Shown: positions 14,730-19,843 of the stretch, in pieces
Position numbering within the stretch: position 1 is the first letter of the stretch
How the letters are laid out: every line of letters begins with the position of its first letter
Source of the DNA: CAYMRB01 sp964392615
GTDB taxonomy: Bacteria > Planctomycetota > UBA8108
Reading direction: 5' to 3'
DNA length: 19,843 bases
NCBI GenBank assembly: GCA_964392615.1
Contig: CAYMRB010000157.1
Coordinates: forward strand, 1 to 19,843
The notes under the pieces: generated by a model
Database searches by the model: none
What the model saw: only the letters and a program-made list of their open reading frames with translations
What the model was told of the DNA's origin: nothing
Made by a program: the position numbers and the translations under genes

Positions 14730-17729
14730 TCAGGGCTCCTTCTTCGCGAACCGAAATCCCGCCATGTCCGCCCGCGGGTTGGCGAGCATGCGCCGCTTCC
14801 CGGTCTCGATCGCTTCGAGCATCGCGCGGTAGTCGACGTCCGAGGTGTCGGCGAAGAGCGGCGGCCGCTTGCCGTTTCGCGGTGTCGTGATCCCGCGCCC
14901 GCCCGCGTCCTCCGCCAGATGCGCGGTCAGCGCTGCACTCAGGTGCGGCCGCGAGAAGTCGATCCACGCCATTCGGCCGTCCCAGATGGCGCCGAAATCG
15001 TTCGGATGGGGGAACTTCCCGTGGCACGACGCACAGCGCTTCCGATACACGCCGAGGAAGTCGCGGGCGAACCAGGAGGACTCGCGGCCGGTGTCGCTGT
15101 CGGTGCACAGATCGCGGCGTCCGGGAGAACGCGAGCGGCTATGAGCGTACGTGTCGTAGTACGGCACGTTCGCGTCGATCCACACGTAGATGCGCTGCCG
15201 ATCCGCGAGCGGCATCAGCTGGCCGCAATGATCGGTGTCGACGTAGTCGAGCAGTCGGCTCGCGTGGGACCCCGTCCACAGCGGCTGGTTGATGCCGGTC
15301 GGCGTGCGCAGAAGCCAGAAGAAGTGCACGAGCGGCTTGCCCTTGCCCTTCTCCGACGCGAGCATCTCGCCCGACTGCATATCGTGCTGACGATACGAAC
15401 GGCTGCGACCGAGCAGGTTGTCGTACGCGACGCTGAACAGACGCGTCTTGTCTCCCGAGAGGCTGATTCCGCCGTCGGGATTCGCTCCGTCATGACAGCT
15501 GACGCAGTACTTGTCGAGCACCGGCTGCACCACGGTCGGGAAGTGCACGAGGCCGTCGTTGCCCCACGGCTCCCGCTTCAAGTCCACCGGCGAACTGCGA
15601 CCGGCGATCGGCATGTGCTGATTCGGCGGCGCCTCCTGACGCGGCTCATGGCAGCCGACACAGGCGACGATCTGTCCCGGCATGATCTGCGTCCCGGACG
15701 TCATGCGGTGAAGCTCTCGCCCCTCCGAGTCGAGCACCTGGAAGTAGAGCTCACGCAGCGCCGGCGCCTTGAAGTGAGCCGAGCCGTCAGCCGCGATCGG
15801 CGCCGTACCCCATGAGCGCTTCGCGTAGTACGTTCCGTAGCTCATGACCGGCGATTGGTCGTACGCACGGGAGACGAGGTCCTCGGACTTCCGCACCTGC
15901 TCCATGACGCGAATCGAGTGGGCGCGCCCGGGCTCCACACCCTTCATGCCACGGTACACGTCCATGAGCAGATACGTGCCGTACTGCACGTCTTTGCCCC
16001 TGGTCTCGGACACCGCCGGTACGATGGGCGGAGGCCGCTGCGGGCGCAAGGGAAGCGGGCCATGGCAACACATCGCCGGATCCTCGTAGACGAGGCGCTT
16101 GTTGTCGTCCACGTCGAGGACGAAGATCCGATACCGGTTGACACCGCCACCGTAGGCGACGAGGAATTGCGACTCGGTCAGCGGAAAAGGATCGCGGTAC
16201 GACCACTCGTACGAACGGTCACCGATCTCGGGGAACTCTCCCGTGATCCACACGAAGCCGTTGCCGCGCGGCGCTTCCGGACCGAATCGCGTCGTGATGA
16301 GCCCGATCGCACCGTGCGGCCATCCGTGGTGCGGGGCGAAGGTCGCGACGATGGTATCCACGTGGCCGGGAAGCGGTCGCGCCTGCCAGAAGGTGCCGAC
16401 GTCGCGGATCGTATTTCCGAAGTAGAGCTGATACCCCGTGCCGTCGGGATTCTGCGTCCACAGGCTCTGCCGATACGTCAAGTCGCGGTCGACGTACTCC
16501 CAACGCGTGAACAGCACGCGGCCGTCGGGAAGCACCTGCGGGCTGAAATCCGCGAGCGTGTTCATGCTGACACAACGGATGTCGGATCCGTCGGACGCCA
16601 TGCTGTGCAGATTCGACGCCGGTCCCGGCTGGCACACCGTGAACCCGCCGCGTCGCGTCGACACGAACGTGACGTCGCCGTCGGGCAGGAGCACAGGGCT
16701 GATGTCGTGAAACGGACCATCGGTCAATCGGCGCAGTTCGCTGCCGTCGACGCCGATGCGCCAGATGTGCCAATACCGCTCTCCCTTGCCACGATACGAG
16801 AAGTAGAGCGTGCGCGCATCGTACGACGCGTTCATGTCGTAGATGCAGCCGTCCGGATCGCTGAAGATCGTCGTCGCTGTGCCGTCCTTCGTCGCGGGGT
16901 CGAAGATCCGAATGCTACAACCGGGACGACTCGGCCGCGCTTGCCAGATGTCGCAACTGACGGCATTCGGCCGGCTCAGAGGGTATCGAGTGAAGAACGC
17001 GAACGGTGGCACCTTGAGCTCGTCGAGAGAGCGACGCGAACGCTCACGCGAGAGCGGTGCTCGCAGCGGAATCTCTCTCGCCTCGCCGCCAGTGCGAACC
17101 CAGAGTCGACGGTAACGCCCGGCGCGCTGCCAGCTGCGCAGCCCGAACGTTCCGGCCTTCAACGCTCGCCTCCCGTCGTCGTGCCGCACGACGCTCTTGC
17201 CGCCGACCAAGACCTCGAGCGACGTCGCGGTCATGCGCACGACCATGGGAATCCAGCGATTCGTCGGCACCGCGCACGGCACGTCGCGGATGAGCTCGAA
17301 GTCGTGCCGGTGACGACCGAGACGCAGAACCTGCCGACCGGCATCGAGGGCGACCTCGTACCCGACGAACGCGTCGGCGCCCGTCCCCGCCTCGCGGACC
17401 TTGACGATCAGACCGACGCTGCCGCCTCGCTTGTCGGGAAGGAGGATCTCGACGCCGACCTCGCCGGTTGCCAGCGGCGGCTCCGAGCTCACGAGCTTCG
17501 GACCGGGCCAGGGATCGACCTCGACCTCGCCGTTCTTCACGCGCCAGGTGCCGCCGTGCTGATCGAAGCCCTGCACGGAAGACGACGGCACCAGAAGGGG
17601 GCGGTCGAATCGCGCCGGCAGCTTGCGAACGCTCGCCGGCGGCGAGCGCGGTTCGGAAGGACCGGGGGCTGCTGATGCCACGACCGCGCTGAGCAGCACG
17701 GCGCCAACGGTCGCGAGGACGTTCACCAT
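14730..17729 (-). CDS. Secreted triheme HzsA-related protein with LamG-like N-terminal domain
   Basis: A 999-residue protein with a signal peptide (about 1-20, VVASAA). A jelly-roll domain of the LamG/3-keto-glycoside-hydrolase-like type (about 55-215) includes GGTWRVKNGEVEV and GTFGLRSWQRAGRYRRLWV. Propeller-type PD40 blades (about 265-560) include ASYDARTLYFSYRG, HIWRIGVDGSELRRLTDGPF and VLPDGRVLFTRWE. An HzsA-like region carries C690-x-x-C693-H694 followed by EPRQEAPP, and two further heme c sites sit in the cytochrome-like C-terminus: C742-x-x-C745-H746 (YCVSCHDG) and C899-x-x-C902-H903 (RCASCHG). Hemes would be attached after export, so it should be periplasmic or extracellular. The family has no settled function; electron transfer or redox chemistry on an organic substrate is an inference. 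The ATG has GAGAGG close upstream. A TTGACT at 17799-17794 on the minus strand could be a -35 element, but no good -10 follows. It is probably the first gene of the five-gene block. Confidence 0.85.
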   Translation of the reverse strand: MVNVLATVGAVLLSAVVASAAPGPSEPRSPPASVRKLPARFDRPLLVPSSSVQGFDQHGGTWRVKNGEVEVDPWPGPKLVSSEPPLATGEVGVEILLPDKRGGSVGLIVKVREAGTGADAFVGYEVALDAGRQVLRLGRHRHDFELIRDVPCAVPTNRWIPMVVRMTATSLEVLVGGKSVVRHDDGRRALKAGTFGLRSWQRAGRYRRLWVRTGGEAREIPLRAPLSRERSRRSLDELKVPPFAFFTRYPLSRPNAVSCDIWQARPSRPGCSIRIFDPATKDGTATTIFSDPDGCIYDMNASYDARTLYFSYRGKGERYWHIWRIGVDGSELRRLTDGPFHDISPVLLPDGDVTFVSTRRGGFTVCQPGPASNLHSMASDGSDIRCVSMNTLADFSPQVLPDGRVLFTRWEYVDRDLTYRQSLWTQNPDGTGYQLYFGNTIRDVGTFWQARPLPGHVDTIVATFAPHHGWPHGAIGLITTRFGPEAPRGNGFVWITGEFPEIGDRSYEWSYRDPFPLTESQFLVAYGGGVNRYRIFVLDVDDNKRLVYEDPAMCCHGPLPLRPQRPPPIVPAVSETRGKDVQYGTYLLMDVYRGMKGVEPGRAHSIRVMEQVRKSEDLVSRAYDQSPVMSYGTYYAKRSWGTAPIAADGSAHFKAPALRELYFQVLDSEGRELHRMTSGTQIMPGQIVACVGCHEPRQEAPPNQHMPIAGRSSPVDLKREPWGNDGLVHFPTVVQPVLDKYCVSCHDGANPDGGISLSGDKTRLFSVAYDNLLGRSRSYRQHDMQSGEMLASEKGKGKPLVHFFWLLRTPTGINQPLWTGSHASRLLDYVDTDHCGQLMPLADRQRIYVWIDANVPYYDTYAHSRSRSPGRRDLCTDSDTGRESSWFARDFLGVYRKRCASCHGKFPHPNDFGAIWDGRMAWIDFSRPHLSAALTAHLAEDAGGRGITTPRNGKRPPLFADTSDVDYRAMLEAIETGKRRMLANPRADMAGFRFAKKEP

Positions 17730-17830
17730 GAACCTCTCTTCTGTCGAGCCGATACGGAATGCCGGATGTCAGGATCCAGTCGCTGCCGTCGCAAGTCAAC
17801 GAGAAGGCGATGCATCCCAGCGTGTCGCAC

Positions 17831-18730
17831 TCACCCGCGCAAGCCGCCGAAATACAGGCCGGCGAGCGTCAACGCCATGCCGGCGAGCTGCCAGCCGGAG
17901 AGCTGCTCGCCGAAGAACAACGCCGACCAGACCATCGCGAGCACTGGCTGCAGTAGCAGGATCAGACCGGCACGCGACGCGGGGATCTCGCGCAGCGAGC
18001 TGCTGATCGCCACCCAGCCGGCCGCTTGAGCCGTCAGGCCCAGGAGCGCGACCTTTGCCAGCCCGACGCCATCGACCGGAAGCAGTCGCCCATCCTCGAT
18101 CAGGGCCGTCGGCCCGAGGAATACCGCCGAGAACACCGCGCTGAACGCCATGAACGTGACGGGATCAGGAGCGGCCGGCCCCGGAGTGCGGGCCGTGCTC
18201 ACCGACAGTTTCACCGCGACAACGAACAATCCGTACGCGACGCCGGTCGCGAGCCCGAGACACACACCGACCACGTAGGCACGGTGAAACTCGACGCCAT
18301 CTCCGACGAGCCCGACCAGGAGCACAATGCCGATCATCGCGGCAATCGTCGCCGGCCAGAAGCGGCGAGACAGGACCTCCCGAAAGACGACGAAGCCGAG
18401 GAGCGCCGTCCAGAACACCTGCGTGTTGCCGAGAATCGTCGCCATCCCGGCACCGCAGCCGTAGATCGCGTGATGCCACGTATAGAGATCGAGAGCGAAT
18501 AGAAAGCCGGTCAAGACCGACCACGCCAGCGCTCGCCGCGACAGAAACAGCGGCCGGCCGGTCAACCGCGCCCACGCGAACAGGAAGCCGGCTCCGATGA
18601 TCGTCCGGCAGAACCCGATCCCGGTCGGCCCGACGGAGTCCTTCCCGACCCACTTGGCGAGAATGGGTGCGAAGCTGATCAGAACGGCGCCGAGCAGCAG
18701 TCGGACGAGTGGAGACAGACGCTGTGACAA
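17831..18730 (-). CDS. EamA/DMT-superfamily transporter
   Basis: A 299-residue integral membrane protein with about ten hydrophobic segments arranged as two homologous EamA halves (about 8-137 and 158-295). It begins LLLGAVLISFAPILAKWVG, a common opening of this family, and contains LLLLQPVLAMVWSALFFGE in the second half, where the duplicated EamA repeat usually ends. Members move small metabolites such as amino acids or nucleosides across the inner membrane, usually exporting them; the substrate cannot be predicted. The start is uncertain. The only in-frame candidate is a TTG at 18730-18728, and the sequence just upstream on the coding strand contains CCTCC, the opposite of a ribosome-binding site. 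Immediately upstream lies a repeat-like segment that may have displaced the original leader. It is on the same strand as the secreted block, 101 bp before it; functional linkage is not evident. Confidence 0.88.
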   Translation of the reverse strand: MSQRLSPLVRLLLGAVLISFAPILAKWVGKDSVGPTGIGFCRTIIGAGFLFAWARLTGRPLFLSRRALAWSVLTGFLFALDLYTWHHAIYGCGAGMATILGNTQVFWTALLGFVVFREVLSRRFWPATIAAMIGIVLLVGLVGDGVEFHRAYVVGVCLGLATGVAYGLFVVAVKLSVSTARTPGPAAPDPVTFMAFSAVFSAVFLGPTALIEDGRLLPVDGVGLAKVALLGLTAQAAGWVAISSSLREIPASRAGLILLLQPVLAMVWSALFFGEQLSGWQLAGMALTLAGLYFGGLRG

Positions 18731-18748
18731 GAAGGAGGTCCCGGAGGA

Positions 18749-18803
18749 GCAGTCCGTTGAAAAAGGGCGCCGAGTGCGAGGGCGAGATATTTCGGAATGC
18801 GAG
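18749..18803. repeat. Possible dispersed repeat segment upstream of the EamA gene
   Basis: The segment begins GCAGTCCGTTGAAAAAG (18749-18765), continues through GCGAGGGCGAGATATTTCGG and ends near TGCGAGTC. From memory it resembles short non-coding repeats scattered through environmental bacterial genomes, with the GCAGTCCGTTG end as the usual boundary. Only one copy is in this window, so its repetitive nature cannot be shown here. It fills most of the 94-bp gap between the DUF6916-like gene and the EamA gene. The CCCTTTTTC on the minus strand could help end the upstream transcript, but no clean stem precedes it. Confidence 0.35.
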
Positions 18804-18824
18804 TCCGCCCCGGCAGCCTCGGGC

Positions 18825-19127
18825 TCAGTTGAAGACGCTCTGATACTGCTGCCGCTCGCCGACGGAGAGGATCGGAATCAGATACAACACGAGCGACTGC
18901 TCGTCCGGCCCGGTCAGCTCGTACGTGCCCTCGGGGAGCACCTGATCCTTCGGACCGCTGAAGATCAGATTGAACGGGATGCGCATGCCGGGCGCCGGAG
19001 GCTCCGACGCGAGAACGTCGATCTCGGTCAGCTCGAGCTCGATCCCGCCGGGAACGCCTTCGACAGGGGCCCGCATCGTCGCGTTCAGAAGAGGCTGGAA
19101 GCTCTCGGCAGTCAACGGATCGGACAT
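18825..19127 (-). CDS. Small DUF6916-like protein
   Basis: A 100-residue soluble protein with no signal peptide or membrane segment. It starts MSDPLTAESFQPLLN, has a central IPFNLIFSGPKDQVLPEGTYEL stretch split across about residues 50-75, and ends LYLIPILSVGERQQYQSVFN. This matches my recollection of the DUF6916 family: an opening F-x-x-L helix, a PF-x-L-x-F-x-GP core, a LP-x-GTYEL strand and a final Y-x-x-VFN. The role of the family is unknown. The ATG at 19127 is preceded by GAAGG with an 8-nt gap and is preferred over a TTG 33 bp upstream that is in frame but lacks such a site. It is divergent from the GNAT gene. I recall similar small proteins beside tail-collar-type and GNAT genes, but no tail gene is present here. 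Coding status is likely and function is unknown. Confidence 0.75.
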   Translation of the reverse strand: MSDPLTAESFQPLLNATMRAPVEGVPGGIELELTEIDVLASEPPAPGMRIPFNLIFSGPKDQVLPEGTYELTGPDEQSLVLYLIPILSVGERQQYQSVFN

Positions 19128-19263
19128 TGCGCTCGCCTTCGTTCGCTCGTGGTGTATCAAGCCTCTCGGCTGCGAACCGTGGAGCCCAACTTACTCGCTG
19201 ACCTTGACACGCGACAACCCCGTCTCGAGAATCGGCCGCCGGACACGGGGAGTGACGTCGCGA
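19128..19263. promoter_or_regulatory. Divergent spacer between DUF6916-like and GNAT genes
   Basis: This 136-bp spacer must hold promoters for two outward-facing genes. I see a GAAGG ribosome-binding site for the DUF6916-like gene and GGGGAG at 19247-19252, about 11 nt before the GNAT ATG, but no confident -35/-10 pair. Confidence 0.45.
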
Positions 19264-19773
19264 ATGTCCGGAGACATCGAACTGCGCCCGATCACCGACG
19301 CCGACCGGGAACTGCTCCTGCGGATCTACGCGAGCACTCGCGCCGACGAGCTGACGCTCGCGCCGTGGACCGACGAGCAGAAGCGTGTGTTCCTGCTCTC
19401 GCAATTCGAGATGCAACACTCGCACTACGTCGCGAGCTACCCCGGCGCGAGCTTCGACGTCGTTCTCGTCGACGGAGAGCCCGCGGGTCGCCTCTACGCC
19501 CATCGACGCGCTGACGAGATTCGCATCGTCGACATCGCGTTGCTTCCGGGGCATCGGGGCCGCGGCATCGGAGGTCGATTGCTCGCTGCGCTGATCGACG
19601 AAGCCGAGCGCGCGTCGAGAACGCTCACCGTTCACGTGCTACGCGGCAATCCGGCGCGGCGTCTCTACGAGCGCCTGGGCTTCCGACAAACGCGCGACGA
19701 CGGCGTGTACGATCTGATGGAACGTGCGATCGAACACGATACGCGATCTCCGGATTCGCCTCCCGGGCGCTAG
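19264..19773 (+). CDS. GNAT-family N-acetyltransferase
   Basis: A 169-residue GCN5-related acetyltransferase. It opens with the usual IELRPITDADRELLLRIY strand-helix. The acetyl-CoA pyrophosphate loop is R98-G-R-G-I-G103 within LLPGHRGRGIGGRLLAALI, and motif B is NPARRLYERLGFRQ (129-142). By family knowledge it transfers an acetyl group from acetyl-CoA to an amine. The acceptor, which could be a small molecule, a protein N-terminus or an antibiotic, is not identifiable. The reading frame extends upstream for about 98 codons, but those residues look like a shadow. The ATG at 19264 places the first GNAT strand correctly; a GTG at 19252 is possible but has its purine-rich box too close. It is divergent from the DUF6916-like gene. 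Confidence 0.9.
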   Translation: MSGDIELRPITDADRELLLRIYASTRADELTLAPWTDEQKRVFLLSQFEMQHSHYVASYPGASFDVVLVDGEPAGRLYAHRRADEIRIVDIALLPGHRGRGIGGRLLAALIDEAERASRTLTVHVLRGNPARRLYERLGFRQTRDDGVYDLMERAIEHDTRSPDSPPGR

Positions 19774-19843
19774 AGCTTGTCTCGGAAGGACGCTCGACGC
19801 AGCTGAGGGCTTTCCAGCGCTCCATTAGGGCCCGGCGATCGGC
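19774..19843. other. Right-edge non-coding tail
   Basis: The last 70 bp after the GNAT stop hold no supported gene, hairpin or ribosome-binding site. A minus-strand reading frame overlapping this end looks like a shadow of the GNAT gene. The next gene lies outside the window. Confidence 0.4.

Noticed and set aside
2329..17729. A hydrazine synthase (anammox) locus
   Set aside because: Only HzsA-related architecture is seen. HzsB/C-like proteins, hydrazine dehydrogenase and other anammox genes are absent, and the neighbours are hydrolases and lectin-like proteins.
18679..19635. 318-codon minus-strand ORF covering the DUF6916-like and GNAT region
   Set aside because: It overlaps two better genes and the repeat-like segment, with composition typical of a shadow frame.
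1..19843. tRNA, rRNA, CRISPR array, transposase or phage genes
   Set aside because: I looked for regularly spaced repeats, cloverleaf-like segments and transposase or integrase motifs and found none; the visible repeats are intragenic domain duplications or simple repeats.
19774..19843. Transposon end at the right edge (GAGCTTGTCTCGGAAGG)
   Set aside because: There is no partner inverted repeat, target duplication or transposase in view; 70 bp is too little to support the idea.

Overview
The window looks like part of a Planctomycetota chromosome. It is GC-rich, and five consecutive genes encode large, probably secreted proteins. Their domain set is typical of that phylum: two HzsA-related proteins with CxxCH heme sites, a type I sulfatase, a PhoD-like phosphoesterase, LamG-type lectin domains and short dockerin-like C-terminal Ca-binding repeats of the form RGD-x-N-x-DG. 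The assignment rests on domain style alone; there is no rRNA or other marker gene.

Layout. At the left edge a NarL/FixJ-type response regulator (minus strand, 45-704) is divergent from a class I PLP-dependent aminotransferase (plus strand, 975-2273). They share a 270-bp spacer that carries a 9-bp inverted repeat. The aminotransferase converges on the main block and is separated from it by a perfect 12-bp hairpin at 2288-2317, probably a shared terminator. The main block reads right to left on the minus strand: triheme HzsA-related protein (17729-14730), multidomain PhoD-like protein with dockerin tail (14589-10495), sulfatase with C-terminal jelly-roll (10478-8430), tandem LamG protein with dockerin tail (8337-6610), and mono-heme HzsA-related/HEAT fusion protein (6453-2329). 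Gaps between these genes are 16-156 bp. The tightest, between the PhoD-like gene and the sulfatase, is 16 bp with a strong Shine-Dalgarno. Upstream of the block, on the same strand, lie an EamA/DMT-family permease (18730-17831) and a small DUF6916-like protein (19127-18825). The latter is divergent from a GNAT acetyltransferase (19264-19773).

Working model (inference). The five-gene block encodes an exported set of proteins that bind and de-esterify decorated organic polymers. The sulfatase would remove sulfate and the PhoD-like enzyme phosphate. LamG, galactose-binding-like and jelly-roll modules would bind the substrate. The two heme-bearing beta-propeller proteins would have an unknown redox or scaffold role. 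Nothing in the window supports true hydrazine synthesis: no HzsB/C-like partner and no other anammox gene is visible.

No tRNA, rRNA, CRISPR array, transposase or phage gene was found. No gene-free stretch exceeds 270 bp. A short repeat-like sequence lies just upstream of the EamA permease. Most long plus-strand ORFs across the main block are antisense shadows of the high-GC genes.
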